The notes: a model not told the origin generated them from the sequence alone. A stretch of DNA of 34,211 nucleotides from Nitrosospira sp. Nsp14 (GCF_900113575.1 NZ_FOPV01000024.1:1-34211), one strand, 5' to 3'. Positions 8,015-17,101 are shown, numbered from the stretch's first letter. Numbers and translations are program-made.

Positions 8015-9808
8015 ATGCCGCCGGAAAATTTTTCCAACATTGAGCAACAGGTCGCGTCATTATGCGAAGCGCATGACTGCGAGCCCCATCGCCTGCTTCA
8101 AATCTTGATCCAAGTGCAGGAGATATACCGTTTTATTCCTCCTGAAGCCATCACCTCTATTGCGCGGCATCTCAATCTCCCACGCGTGAGCGTGGAAGGC
8201 GCTGCGGGCTTCTACTCGTTCCTGTCGCTTGAGCCCGCTGGCAATTACCGTGTCCTCTTTTCAGATAATGTGACTGATCAGATGGTTGGTAACCAGGAGT
8301 TGATGCGGCAGTTCTGCAGTAAGCTGTGGCTGGAACCGGGCAAGGTGTCGGAGGATCGGTTGGTCAGTGCCGCTTTTACTTCCTGTACAGGAATGTGTGA
8401 TCACGGGCCGGCCGCGCTGGTCAACGGGCAGCCACTTACTAATCTCACCAGCGACCGCATCGATCTCATCGCCGATTTGATACTTGGCAAATCGCCGGTT
8501 TCGAACTGGCCGTCCGCTTTGTTCGAGGTCAACGACAATATCCGCAAGACGGGCATGCTGCTCGATAAGCCGTTCGTATCTGGCAACGCCATCGGGGCGG
8601 TGCTCGCACGCGGCCCAGACGCTACATTGGCCGAAATCAAATTATCCAGATTGCGGGGACGCGGCGGGGCAGGGTATGCCACCGCCGAAAAGTGGACCGG
8701 TTGCCGGAACGCGCCCGGCAGCATGCGCTATATCGTTTGCAACGCGGATGAAGGCGAACCGGGTACTTTCAAGGACCGCGTATTGCTGAACAGTTATGCC
8801 GATCTGGTGTTTGAAGGAATGACTGTTGGGGCGAGATTGTTGGGTTGCGCGAAGGGCCTTTTATACCTGCGCGGCGAATACCTATTTCTGTTGGAAAAAC
8901 TCGAAGGGATACTGAAACGGCGGCGCGAGGACGGATTGTTGGGGCACAACATTTTCGGAGAGACCGGGTTCGATTTCGATATTGAAATCCATGTAGGGGC
9001 TGGGGCATATATCTGCGGGGAAGAATCGGCATTAATCGAGTCACTGGAAGGCAAGCGGGGCCGACCCCGCAATCGGCCGCCCTATCCGGCAACCCATGGG
9101 TATCTTGATCAGCCGACCGTGGTGAACAATGTGGAAACATTTGCCTGTGCTGCCATCATCGCGTTTCGCGGAGGTAAGTGGTTTGGCAAGATAGGGACAT
9201 GGCAATCCAGCGGCAGCAAGATCCTCAGTATCTCGGGCGACTGTGCCCGGCCCGGCATTTACGAATACCCATTTGGCACCTCTGTGCAGGAAATCCTTGA
9301 CGATTGCGGGGTGGATGAAGCCTACGCGGTCCAGGTCGGCGGACCTTCCGGTGTTCTCATTTCATGGAAGGAACTCGACAGGCGCATTTCATTTGAGGAT
9401 TTGCCAACAGCGGGTGCCTTTACTATTTTCAAGCGCGGACGCGACATATTGCAGGCTGTGCGCAATTATGCCGATTTCTTCGCACACGAGAGCTGCGGAT
9501 TTTGCACACCCTGCAGGGTCGGAACCCAATTGCAAAAAAAAATCGTGGACAAAATCGCAAACGGCCACGGCACTGCATCAGATCTGGAGGAATTAAAGCA
9601 CTTGGGGCATCTCATGAAAACCATGAGCCACTGCGGACTGGGGCATACCGCCCCGAATCCGGTGCTGGATATGCTGGAAAAATTTCCCGGCGCCTACGAG
9701 CAAAAGCTCAGGAACCTGTCATTCGAACCCGCTTTCGATCTTGATGCCGCGCTGGAGACTGCGCGCAGGATTACCGGAAGGGACGACCCGGCGGCGCATC
9801 TGCCATGA
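8015..9808 (+). CDS. hoxF: NAD+-reducing hydrogenase diaphorase subunit HoxF (NuoE-NuoF fusion)
   Basis: HoxF carries the NAD(H)/FMN site of the bidirectional hydrogenase. In this 597-residue protein an N-terminal thioredoxin-like NuoE domain (1-155) is fused to a NuoF domain (170-590). FMN/NADH elements are RGRGGAGY (214-221), NADEGEPGTFKDR and GAGAYICGEESALI. The [4Fe-4S] ligands are C494, C497, C500 (ESCGFCTPCR) and C540 (HCGLG). In the NuoE part only C124-x3-C128 aligns with the usual [2Fe-2S] ligands. The first pair, expected near residues 84-89, is absent (FSDNVTDQM). No separate hoxE is present, as expected for the HoxFUYH type. The ATGA overlap leads into hoxU. Confidence 0.95.
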   Translation: MPPENFSNIEQQVASLCEAHDCEPHRLLQILIQVQEIYRFIPPEAITSIARHLNLPRVSVEGAAGFYSFLSLEPAGNYRVLFSDNVTDQMVGNQELMRQFCSKLWLEPGKVSEDRLVSAAFTSCTGMCDHGPAALVNGQPLTNLTSDRIDLIADLILGKSPVSNWPSALFEVNDNIRKTGMLLDKPFVSGNAIGAVLARGPDATLAEIKLSRLRGRGGAGYATAEKWTGCRNAPGSMRYIVCNADEGEPGTFKDRVLLNSYADLVFEGMTVGARLLGCAKGLLYLRGEYLFLLEKLEGILKRRREDGLLGHNIFGETGFDFDIEIHVGAGAYICGEESALIESLEGKRGRPRNRPPYPATHGYLDQPTVVNNVETFACAAIIAFRGGKWFGKIGTWQSSGSKILSISGDCARPGIYEYPFGTSVQEILDDCGVDEAYAVQVGGPSGVLISWKELDRRISFEDLPTAGAFTIFKRGRDILQAVRNYADFFAHESCGFCTPCRVGTQLQKKIVDKIANGHGTASDLEELKHLGHLMKTMSHCGLGHTAPNPVLDMLEKFPGAYEQKLRNLSFEPAFDLDAALETARRITGRDDPAAHLP

Positions 9809-10530
9809 ACAAGGCCATTACCATTGACGGAAAAACCCTGCCATTCGAGGATGGCCAGACCATCATGGATGCCGCGCTGACGGCTGGGGTTTATATTCCG
9901 CGTCTTTGCCACAACCCGGAGCTCAAGCCGCACGGCAGCTGCAAGCTGTGTGTAGTCAACGCGAATGGACGAAACGTCACGTCGTGCACCATGCCCGCCT
10001 CAGATGGCATGGTGGTGACAAACAACACGCCCGAGCTGAACGAGGATCGCAAGGCGCTGGTGCAAATGCTGTTCGTTGAGGGCAATCATATCTGCCCGGC
10101 CTGTGAAGCGTCAGGGAATTGCCAGTTGCAGGCCGCGGGTTACTACCTGCGCATGGAGAGCCCACACTTCACGCATTTCTATCCGCCGCGGAGAGTGGAT
10201 GCATCTCACCCGGATATTTTTCTGGATCTCAACCGTTGCATCCTCTGCGAGCTTTGCGTCCGCGCCAGCCGGGACATCGACAAAAAGAATGTATTCGGTA
10301 TCTCCGGTCGCGGCATAGATTCCCATCTGGTGGTGAATTCCGAGAGCGGCAGGCTGGGAGACACCAATATGGCGGTAACCGACAAGGCCGCTCATATTTG
10401 CCCCACTGGGGCAATCCTGATCAAACGGAAAGGTTACACAATTCCTATCGGGAAGCGCACCTTCGATCAGAAGACGCTCAGCGAATTCCATCTGGGCCAA
10501 GTGAAACAGCCGGAGCCGGACGGTGAATAA
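9805..10530 (+). CDS. hoxU: NAD+-reducing hydrogenase diaphorase subunit HoxU
   Basis: HoxU (241 residues, NuoG-like N-terminus) wires electrons between HoxY and HoxF. Cluster ligands are complete. The [2Fe-2S] ferredoxin domain has C35, C46, C49, C61. A His/Cys [4Fe-4S] site has H95, C97, C100, C106 (HICPACEASGNC). A further [4Fe-4S] site has C145, C148, C151 (CILCELC) with C199 (HICPTG). Length is normal for group 3d. It overlaps hoxF by 4 bases and hoxY by 8 bases. Confidence 0.95.
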   Translation: MNKAITIDGKTLPFEDGQTIMDAALTAGVYIPRLCHNPELKPHGSCKLCVVNANGRNVTSCTMPASDGMVVTNNTPELNEDRKALVQMLFVEGNHICPACEASGNCQLQAAGYYLRMESPHFTHFYPPRRVDASHPDIFLDLNRCILCELCVRASRDIDKKNVFGISGRGIDSHLVVNSESGRLGDTNMAVTDKAAHICPTGAILIKRKGYTIPIGKRTFDQKTLSEFHLGQVKQPEPDGE

Positions 10531-11077
10531 CCAAGCGAGAATCAGCAAAGTCAAGATTGCCACCTGCTCCCTGGCTGGGTGTTTCGGCTGCCATACCTCG
10601 CTGCTCGATATCGACGAAAGGCTGTTCGACCTTCTGGGGATGGTCGAATTCGACCGCAGCCCGTTTACCGACATCAAGCATTGCGGGCCGTGTGACATTG
10701 GCATCGTCGAAGGCGGCGTCAGCAATGCCGAGAACGCGCGCGTGCTGAGGGAATTCCGGGATAATTGCAAGGTGCTAGTCGCGATTGGCCCGTGCGCAAT
10801 CACGGGAAATGTTCCCGCCCTGCGCAACAATATCGATTTATGGGATTGCTTTCAGGAGGTGTATTTGTACGACCCGGGAACGGAAGGCAATCAGATACCC
10901 AACGATCCGGAGCTGCCGCTGCCTTTTGATAAGGTATATCCGATTTACGAAGTGGTGAAAGTGGATTACTTCCTGAACGGTTGCCCTCCCTCACCGGACG
11001 CGATCTGGAACTTTCTTACCGACTTGATCGAGGGAAGGAAACCGGAAATCGACTATAAATTGCTGCGCTATGATTAA
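10523..11077 (+). CDS. hoxY: NAD+-reducing hydrogenase small subunit HoxY
   Basis: HoxY (184 residues) is the short cytosolic-type small subunit that holds the single proximal [4Fe-4S] cluster next to the NiFe site. The start is GTG at 10523, inside the end of hoxU, with GGAG about 8 bases upstream. Conserved cysteines are C20 and C23 (AGCFGCHTS), C91 (IGPCAITGN) and C154 (LNGCPPSPD). There is no Tat signal, so the enzyme is cytosolic. The gap of 23 bases to hoxH is one of the few real gaps in the operon. Confidence 0.95.
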   Translation: MNNQARISKVKIATCSLAGCFGCHTSLLDIDERLFDLLGMVEFDRSPFTDIKHCGPCDIGIVEGGVSNAENARVLREFRDNCKVLVAIGPCAITGNVPALRNNIDLWDCFQEVYLYDPGTEGNQIPNDPELPLPFDKVYPIYEVVKVDYFLNGCPPSPDAIWNFLTDLIEGRKPEIDYKLLRYD

Positions 11078-11100
11078 GGTTTCCTCAACCGGAGTATCGA

Positions 11101-12582
11101 ATGCCTTCCGAACTGGAAACCGCCGCAAATCCCGCAAATCTGAAGCGAGTCGTGATCGAGCCCGTCACCAGGGTCGAAGGCCACGGTAAAGTCACACTGC
11201 TGCTGGATGAGGATAACCGCGTGCATCAGGCGCGCTTTCACATCGTCGAATTCCGCGGTTTCGAAAAATTCGTCCAGGGGCGTCCCTACACAGAGGTGCC
11301 GGTATTGGTGCAGCGCCTCTGCGGCATTTGCCCGGTGAGCCACAATCTTGCTGCGTCCAAGGCGATGGACGTGATCGTAGGCGCTACGCCGCCGCCACCG
11401 GCGGACAAGCTCCGCCGCCTCATGCATATGGGCCAGATGCTGCAATCCCATGCCCTGCATTTTTTTCATCTCTCATCGCCTGATCTGCTCTTCGGTTTTG
11501 ACGCAGATGTGGGAAAGCGGAACATTGCAGGCCTTGCGGCGGGTTTCCCCGATATCGCCCGGCAGGGGGTTGCGCTAAGGAAATTTGGTCAAGAGGTTAT
11601 CAGGGTCACCAGCGGCAAACGCGTACATGGCACGGGCGTAATTCCGGGCGGCATGAGCAGAAACCTCTCGCGGGATGACCGGGATTACTTGCTGAAAGAC
11701 ATCGATCAGGTCGTTCAATGGAGCCTGGGCGCGGTGAAACTGATCGAGGCTATTTTTAGCAAGCAGCCTGAGTTTCATAATGGCTTCGGTTCGTACCGCT
11801 CCAGCTTCATGAGCCTCGTGCGTGATGACGGCGCGATGGATTTGTACCATGGCGGCTTGCGCGCGGTTGACGAACAAGGCCAAACCATTTTTGACCACGT
11901 GGATTACAGGCAGTATTCGGATTACATTCATGAAGAGGTGAAATCCTGGTCTTATATGAAATTTCCTTTCATACGCTCCCAAGGCAGGGAAGCAGGCTGG
12001 TACAGGGTGGGGCCGCTCGCACGCGTCAACAATTGCGATTTCATCCCGACGCCTCTAGCGGATGCGGAGCGGAGGACATTCAAGGAGTTTGGGGGAGGCA
12101 GCGCGAGGCACGCAACGCTTGCGTTTCACTGGGCGCGCATGATCGAGATGCTGCATTCCGCGGAGGCGATACAGGAACTATTGCAGGATGATGATCTGCT
12201 TAGCGATGATCTCGTGCATGTGGGCGAACGGCAATTGCAGGGCGTCGGGGTTATCGAAGCGCCGAGGGGCACGCTGATCCATGACTACCATATCAATGAA
12301 GATGAGCAAATCGTGCGCGCGAACCTGATTGTTGCCACAACGCATAATAACCAAGCAATGAACGAAGCGATACGCCGGGTAGCCCTGCAATATCTGGACG
12401 GAAAAGAACTTACCGAAGGGCTGCTCAATTATATAGAAGTGGCAATTCGCGCCTTCGATCCTTGCCTTTCCTGCGCTACCCATGCCATTGGCAAAATGCC
12501 ATTGGAAGTTGAGCTGATGGATGCAGAAGGAAAAATGGTTCAGCGCCTTCTCAAGGATTCTGACGGGCAGTACAGGACTTGA
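11101..12582 (+). CDS. hoxH: NAD+-reducing [NiFe]-hydrogenase large subunit HoxH
   Basis: HoxH binds the NiFe(CN)2CO active site. The L1 motif is RLCGICPVSH (C74, C77, H81) and the L2 motif is DPCLSCATH (C455, C458, H461). These four cysteines ligate nickel. A 32-residue tail follows H461 and should be removed by HoxW after nickel insertion. The N-terminal EPVTRVEGHGKVTL block is typical. At 493 residues, with a cytosolic small subunit and a HoxF/HoxU partner, it fits the group 3d NAD-linked hydrogenases. The group assignment is from motifs and gene order, not from a tree. Confidence 0.96.
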   Translation: MPSELETAANPANLKRVVIEPVTRVEGHGKVTLLLDEDNRVHQARFHIVEFRGFEKFVQGRPYTEVPVLVQRLCGICPVSHNLAASKAMDVIVGATPPPPADKLRRLMHMGQMLQSHALHFFHLSSPDLLFGFDADVGKRNIAGLAAGFPDIARQGVALRKFGQEVIRVTSGKRVHGTGVIPGGMSRNLSRDDRDYLLKDIDQVVQWSLGAVKLIEAIFSKQPEFHNGFGSYRSSFMSLVRDDGAMDLYHGGLRAVDEQGQTIFDHVDYRQYSDYIHEEVKSWSYMKFPFIRSQGREAGWYRVGPLARVNNCDFIPTPLADAERRTFKEFGGGSARHATLAFHWARMIEMLHSAEAIQELLQDDDLLSDDLVHVGERQLQGVGVIEAPRGTLIHDYHINEDEQIVRANLIVATTHNNQAMNEAIRRVALQYLDGKELTEGLLNYIEVAIRAFDPCLSCATHAIGKMPLEVELMDAEGKMVQRLLKDSDGQYRT

Positions 12583-13106
12583 AGGACTTGAACAATTTAA
12601 GGGCACCCTTGCTGATCTTTGGCTATGGCAACCCGAGTCGGGGCGACGATGCGCTCGGACCCCTGCTGCTGGAGCGCCTGGAAGCGATAAATCTACCCCA
12701 TGTCGAGGTGCTTACCGACTTTCAGCTCCAGGTAGAACATGCACTCGATCTGCAAGACCGTGACAAGGTGCTGTTCATCGACGCAAGCGTTTCCTGTACT
12801 GCGCCGTATGCTTTTTCCCGTCTGCAGCCGCAAAAAGATACGAGCTACAGTTCCCATGTCATGAGCCCCGCCGCCGTGCTCCATGCTTACCAGGATATGT
12901 ACGGAACTCCGCCGTCCGCCTATCTTCTGGAGGTCCGCGGTGAGCGCTTCGAACTGGGAGAACCGCTCAGTCTGGAGGCGAGGAGCAATCTGGATGCCGC
13001 TTTTAGCTTTTTGAAAGAACTTTGTGCGAGATCTGACCTGCGCGAGTGGAGGCAGCTCAGCACACGCCCCACTACTCCCTCCACCCGGCGCAAGACGGAG
13101 CCGTGA
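12579..13106 (+). CDS. hoxW: HoxH maturation endopeptidase HoxW
   Basis: This 175-residue HybD/HycI-type protease would cleave the HoxH tail. It shows FGYGNPSRGDDALGP (the first acidic nickel ligand is in the D23-D24 pair), VLFIDAS with D68, and SSHVMSP with H93, which together form the nickel-sensing site. The start is uncertain: TTG at 12579 overlaps the hoxH stop by 4 bases, and a second TTG at 12588 is possible. No ATG exists in this region. The C-terminal ~25 residues are Thr/Pro/Arg-rich and not conserved. The stop TGA overlaps an ATG (TGATG) that begins a 25-codon ORF. Confidence 0.9.
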   Translation: MKDLNNLRAPLLIFGYGNPSRGDDALGPLLLERLEAINLPHVEVLTDFQLQVEHALDLQDRDKVLFIDASVSCTAPYAFSRLQPQKDTSYSSHVMSPAAVLHAYQDMYGTPPSAYLLEVRGERFELGEPLSLEARSNLDAAFSFLKELCARSDLREWRQLSTRPTTPSTRRKTEP

Positions 13107-13183
13107 TGGAAGTGATACTTCTAGGCTACCTTGCCAAAAAGAGATGGGACCACTCGGCCCGTAGCTGGCCATTTGTATTATGA
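13106..13183 (+). CDS. Bridging 25-residue ORF between hoxW and the acyl-CoA synthetase
   Basis: ATG at 13106 overlaps the hoxW stop (TGATG), and the TGA at 13181-13183 overlaps the ATG of the next gene (ATGA). The predicted peptide starts MEVILLGYLAKKRW and ends in WPFVL. I do not recognise it. Two exact stop/start overlaps fill the gap with no spare base, which suggests a translated small protein or a coupling device that keeps ribosomes moving from hoxW into the downstream gene. The downstream gene itself has only a weak Shine-Dalgarno sequence. It may equally be chance; the length is too short for a coding-potential argument. Confidence 0.4.
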   Translation: MEVILLGYLAKKRWDHSARSWPFVL

Positions 13184-15861
13184 GCCAACACTATCTAAGC
13201 CCTCTTTTCACGCCGAAATCCGTTGCCGTATTCGGTGCCAGCAATAGCCCGGCCTCAGTTGGCCAAGTGGTGTTTGAAAACATGCTGAAAAGCGGTTTTC
13301 AGGGCTCGCTTTATCCTATCAATCCGAAATATGCGGAAGTACAGGGTAAACGCGCCTATTCTTCGATCAACGAGGTTCATGAGCCTGTTGAACTGGCGGT
13401 TATCGCAACACCGGCCCAGACAGTGCCGCCCATTATCGAGAATTGCGGCGCGGCGGGCGTGAAGGCCGCCGTCATCATCACGGCAGGGTTCCACGAGGCC
13501 GGTGCCCGGTTGGAGGAGCAGTTGCTTGCCACCGCCCGCGCATACGGAATCCGCCTTCTTGGTCCCAACTGCCTTGGCATCATGCGCCCTTCCATAGGGC
13601 TCAATGCCACGTTCTATAAGGGTGGCGCAGGCAATGGAAACATCGCCTTCGTTTCCCAGTCCGGCGCGCTCTGTACAGCTATTCTGGACTGGGCGCAAAA
13701 CAACGATGTGGGTTTTTCGAGCATCGTATCGATGGGGTCGTCAATTGACGTCGATTTTGGCGAGATCCTCGATTATCTTGTTGCGGACCCGGGCACGCAA
13801 AGCATCTTGATGTATATCGAGGGTATTCATGATGCGCGAAGATTTATGAGCGCCCTGCGCGCCGCGGCCCGCCTCAAGCCCGTGATTCTTGTCAAGGTGG
13901 GACGGCACGCTGCGGGGGCGAAGGCTGCGCTGTCGCATACCGCCGCGCTGGTGGGTGCGGACAACATATTCAACGCGGCCGTCAATCGGGTCGGCGCCGT
14001 GCGCGTGCAGACCATCACCCAGCTCTTTACTGCCGCCAAGGCACTCTCGCTCAACTTCTGCCGTTTTGGAAGCCGTCTTGCCATCGTTACCAACGGCGGC
14101 GGACCGGGTGTCATGGCAGCCGATCGCGCGGCCGACGTCGGTCTTAGCCTCGCTGCCTTAGCCGATAATACGCTCCAATATCTCGACCAATACCTGCCTG
14201 CCCATTGGTCGCGTGGCAACCCGATCGACATTATTGGGGATGCGGGTGCGGACCGTTATCGTCACGCCGTGAAAGCTTGCCTCGAAGATGAAAACGTTGA
14301 CGGAGTGCTGGCCATCTTCACTCCGCAGGCTATGTCCCAGCCACTCGAGTCCGCGCAAGCGTTGATAACGCTTGCCGCCGGGAACTGCAAGCCTCTGCTG
14401 GCCTGCTGGATGGGTGAAGCACAGGTCGCTGAGGCGCGCGAAGCATTTGCTAAAGCACGCATACCCCACTTTCGAACACCCGAACCGGCCATCGAGGTTT
14501 TTTCCCATCTCTCGGCGTATTATCGCAACCAGCAATTGCTGCGGCAAATGCCGGGGCGGATTTCGCATCATCTCGAGCCTGATGTGGAAGGTGCCAGGAT
14601 GATAATCGAAGGGGCATTGCAGGAACATCGCAATGTACTGACGGCAATGGAATCCAAAGCTGTTCTTGCCGCTTTCCACGTCCCCGTTGCGCAGACAATG
14701 ATCGCCCGCTCGCCCGGCGAGGCGCTGCTCATCGCCGAGCAGTTGAAGTTTCCCGTGGCAATGAAAGTGAATTCGCACGACATTACCCACAAGACCGATG
14801 TGGGCGGGGTACTCCTCAACCTGAAAAACGCACATGAAGTGCGCGCGGCCTACCAGGACATTCTGGATGCTGTGCGGGAAAAGCGCCCTGAGGGGCATAT
14901 GGACGGCGTTTCCATCGAGCCAATGATCCTCAAGCCCAATGGCCGCGAATTGATGGTCGGCGTAACCAGCGACCCCGTATTCGGCCCCGTGATCACGTTT
15001 GGTTCCGGCGGCACGGAGGTCGAGGTCAAGAGTACGCCGGCGATCGCCTTGCCGCCGCTGAATAAATTCCTGACAAGAGAACTGATACAAGAAGCGAATA
15101 TTACCAAGTTGCTCGGCCCGTTTCGCCAAATGCCCCCGGCTAACCTGGAAGCACTTGAGGACGTGTTCCTGCGCGTGTCGGAGATGGTTTGCGAGCTCCC
15201 CTGGCTCAAGGAGATGGATGTCAACCCTCTCATTCTGGATGAGACCGGCGCATTGGCGGCCGACGCACGGATAATCGTGGAATTCCGGCAGCCGAGTCCT
15301 GATCGGTACGCGCACATGGCCATCGCCCCCTATCCCACCCATCTGGTCAGCCACTGGCAGTTCGCCGACGGGATGGACATCACCATTCGTCCCATCCGAC
15401 CGGAAGATGCCGAACTGGACCAGCGATTTATCCGCGGCTTGTCCGATGAGTCCAGGTACTTCCGTTTTATGGAGGCCATACATGAACTTCCGCAAACGCT
15501 ACTGGCATCGCTTACGCAGATCGACTATGGCTGCGAGATGGCGCTGGTTGCGCTGACCCCGGATAAGGACCGGGACCAAGACCGCGAAACGGCATTAGGC
15601 GTTGCCCGCTACGTCATCAACCCCGATGGCAACTCCTGCAATTTTGCGCTGGCGGTGGCGGACAACGTTAGGGGAAAAGGACTGGGACGAAAACTGATGA
15701 CGTCTCTGATGGAGGCCGCGCGCGCGCAAGGACTGAAGGAGATTGAGGGCTTGGTACTGAGCAACAATGATCGCATGCTCGGGCTTATGCACCGCCTCGG
15801 CTTCTCCATTAAATCGGCGGAGGATAATCACGGACTCATGAAAGTGAGCAAACCGTTATAA
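13180..15861 (+). CDS. ADP-forming acyl-CoA synthetase family protein fused to a GNAT acetyltransferase (Pat/YfiQ-like)
   Basis: This 893-residue protein has four parts. They are a CoA-binding Rossmann domain (SVAVFGAS..., 14-28 onward), a succinyl-CoA-synthetase-like ligase domain containing LSHTAALVGAD with H253, an ATP-grasp domain (about 480-700, HKTDVGGVLLNL) and a C-terminal GNAT domain (about 735-893, acetyl-CoA loop VRGKGLGRKL). Proteins with this layout are protein lysine acetyltransferases (Pat) or ADP-forming acyl-CoA synthetases. Retention of the histidine in the SHT motif leaves open that the ligase half is still active. It is coupled to hoxW through overlapping ORFs, so it may be co-expressed with the hydrogenase; any role in regulating it is inference. 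Confidence 0.88.
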   Translation: MSQHYLSPLFTPKSVAVFGASNSPASVGQVVFENMLKSGFQGSLYPINPKYAEVQGKRAYSSINEVHEPVELAVIATPAQTVPPIIENCGAAGVKAAVIITAGFHEAGARLEEQLLATARAYGIRLLGPNCLGIMRPSIGLNATFYKGGAGNGNIAFVSQSGALCTAILDWAQNNDVGFSSIVSMGSSIDVDFGEILDYLVADPGTQSILMYIEGIHDARRFMSALRAAARLKPVILVKVGRHAAGAKAALSHTAALVGADNIFNAAVNRVGAVRVQTITQLFTAAKALSLNFCRFGSRLAIVTNGGGPGVMAADRAADVGLSLAALADNTLQYLDQYLPAHWSRGNPIDIIGDAGADRYRHAVKACLEDENVDGVLAIFTPQAMSQPLESAQALITLAAGNCKPLLACWMGEAQVAEAREAFAKARIPHFRTPEPAIEVFSHLSAYYRNQQLLRQMPGRISHHLEPDVEGARMIIEGALQEHRNVLTAMESKAVLAAFHVPVAQTMIARSPGEALLIAEQLKFPVAMKVNSHDITHKTDVGGVLLNLKNAHEVRAAYQDILDAVREKRPEGHMDGVSIEPMILKPNGRELMVGVTSDPVFGPVITFGSGGTEVEVKSTPAIALPPLNKFLTRELIQEANITKLLGPFRQMPPANLEALEDVFLRVSEMVCELPWLKEMDVNPLILDETGALAADARIIVEFRQPSPDRYAHMAIAPYPTHLVSHWQFADGMDITIRPIRPEDAELDQRFIRGLSDESRYFRFMEAIHELPQTLLASLTQIDYGCEMALVALTPDKDRDQDRETALGVARYVINPDGNSCNFALAVADNVRGKGLGRKLMTSLMEAARAQGLKEIEGLVLSNNDRMLGLMHRLGFSIKSAEDNHGLMKVSKPL

Positions 15862-16224
15862 CAACGAACGTCTAAGGCTCTCATGAAGCGGTTGCAGCCC
15901 GCAAATGGAGAACGTCGGTAGCGGCCACAATTCTCTTTATCGAACATTTGCGGATCTCTTTAGCGGTTTTCGGAAAAGAGGCATGGGAACATCTATGGCC
16001 GCCCCCGTTGTCTTGGCCTCACAGGTCTCCTGGCGCTGCCTGGACCCGACATACCGGGTGAGGAAGCGGCGACTATTGCGCAGGCAAGGTTCCTAGCCAC
16101 AGAAGAATTGTCTGGTGGAAGGTGGACCGGACGTGAACCGGGCCGACCCGGACAATAGCGGCAAGCACTTACTGGTGCATATGAGCGAGAGCGCTTAAAA
16201 TTGATGGTGCTTTTACTGTTTGTC
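15862..16224 (+). other. Intergenic stretch with no recognisable gene
   Basis: These 363 bases follow the acyl-CoA synthetase and precede the tail end of the HU pseudogene. Short open frames exist on both strands (for example 15905-16096), but none has a ribosome site, a recognisable family or a consistent reading. No clear terminator with a T-run was seen. The stretch may be decayed sequence. Confidence 0.5.
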
Positions 16225-16465
16225 TTACTTCCCATTCCCGTTGACCGCAACCTTCAATGCCGCACTTGGTTTGAATGCTGGTGCCCTGGAGGCGGCAATC
16301 TTCAATTCTTCTCCGGTCTTGGCATTGCGACCAGTTCGTGCGAAACGATCCCGTACTTCGAACGTTCCAAAACCCTGCCAATGTCGGCGAATCCCGTTTT
16401 TCCAGCGTATCGGAAATAATCTCCACTAACTGTGACAACGGAATACCTCGATTCAGGCAATTTCA
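16225..16465 (-). pseudogene. HU/IHF-family DNA-binding protein, frameshifted
   Basis: The minus strand encodes a broken HU-type histone-like protein. One frame gives [20 protein letters not shown] followed by TLAGF. Removing one base from the run of four T (plus-strand A-run at 16369-16372) lets it continue as [19 protein letters not shown], then [20 protein letters not shown] and a TAA at 16225. GFGTF...RTGRNPKTGE...PAFKP is the family hallmark. A second disruption lies near 16450, where MHQLREIA runs into a stop before the frame resumes. The normal length is ~90-100 residues. With two lesions the gene is very unlikely to be functional. Confidence 0.85.
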
Positions 16466-16591
16466 CGGAGCTGATGCATTGCAAAGACGTAAACGGCACT
16501 AACACTAGACGGAAAAAACTTGGAGCGCGCTTCGTCGAGTCTCCTCCGTTTGCCCGTCAGGATGTTTAGATCGTACAAAAAGGAGACCACA

Positions 16592-17101
16592 ATGAGGTTT
16601 TTCACCATACCGTTATTAATTGCGTTATTCACGATAACAGGAGCTCAAGCACAAAAGGCGGATGAGAAGCGCCTTGATGAAGTCGCCCGGCGCGGCATGC
16701 ATGTAATGCCGTTTGATCTGGAGAAAACTACGCACGTTTTTTCCACGACGCCGAAGGGTGGGGTACAGCGGGTTGTGGTTAAAGATAAATCAGATACCGA
16801 GCAGATCGGGTTAATACGAGCCCATCTGTCCGAAATTTTGGGTGATTTTAAGCGAGGGGATTTTTCAAAGCCGGCGCGAATCCACGGCGAGGATATGCCA
16901 GGACTGGCTGAATTGAAATCCGCCAAGCCTGAGCAAATCAAGGTCGAGTACGCTGAACTTCCCGACGGGGCGCAAATAAGTTATTCCACCAACTCACCCG
17001 AATTGATCAATGCCATTCATCAGTGGTTCGATGCCCAGCTGAGCGATCATGCGCGTCACGCTGTTCCGGGCCATGATCATAATCATATGCACCATAAATA
17101 G
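16592..17101 (+). CDS. Periplasmic protein of unknown function with a His-rich C-terminus
   Basis: The ATG at 16592 is chosen because AAAAGGAGA lies just upstream and because it begins a clear signal peptide (hydrophobic IPLLIALFTITG, predicted cleavage after AQA); a longer frame from 16520 lacks both. The 169-residue product is predicted to be periplasmic. It has the segments RRGMHVMPFDLEKTTHVF, GLIRAHLSEI and YSTNSPELINAIHQWFDAQL seen in an uncharacterised bacterial family. The last ~17 residues contain seven histidines (HARHAVPGHDHNHMHHK), suggesting metal binding. It appears to be monocistronic. Confidence 0.75.
   Translation: MRFFTIPLLIALFTITGAQAQKADEKRLDEVARRGMHVMPFDLEKTTHVFSTTPKGGVQRVVVKDKSDTEQIGLIRAHLSEILGDFKRGDFSKPARIHGEDMPGLAELKSAKPEQIKVEYAELPDGAQISYSTNSPELINAIHQWFDAQLSDHARHAVPGHDHNHMHHK

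Noticed and set aside
14158-15495. 445-codon minus-strand open frame opposite the acyl-CoA synthetase gene
   Set aside because: It is a shadow of a GC-rich coding frame and has no recognisable motifs.
15993-16250. Arg/Pro-rich minus-strand frame
   Set aside because: It overlaps the HU pseudogene end and has the composition of random GC-rich sequence.
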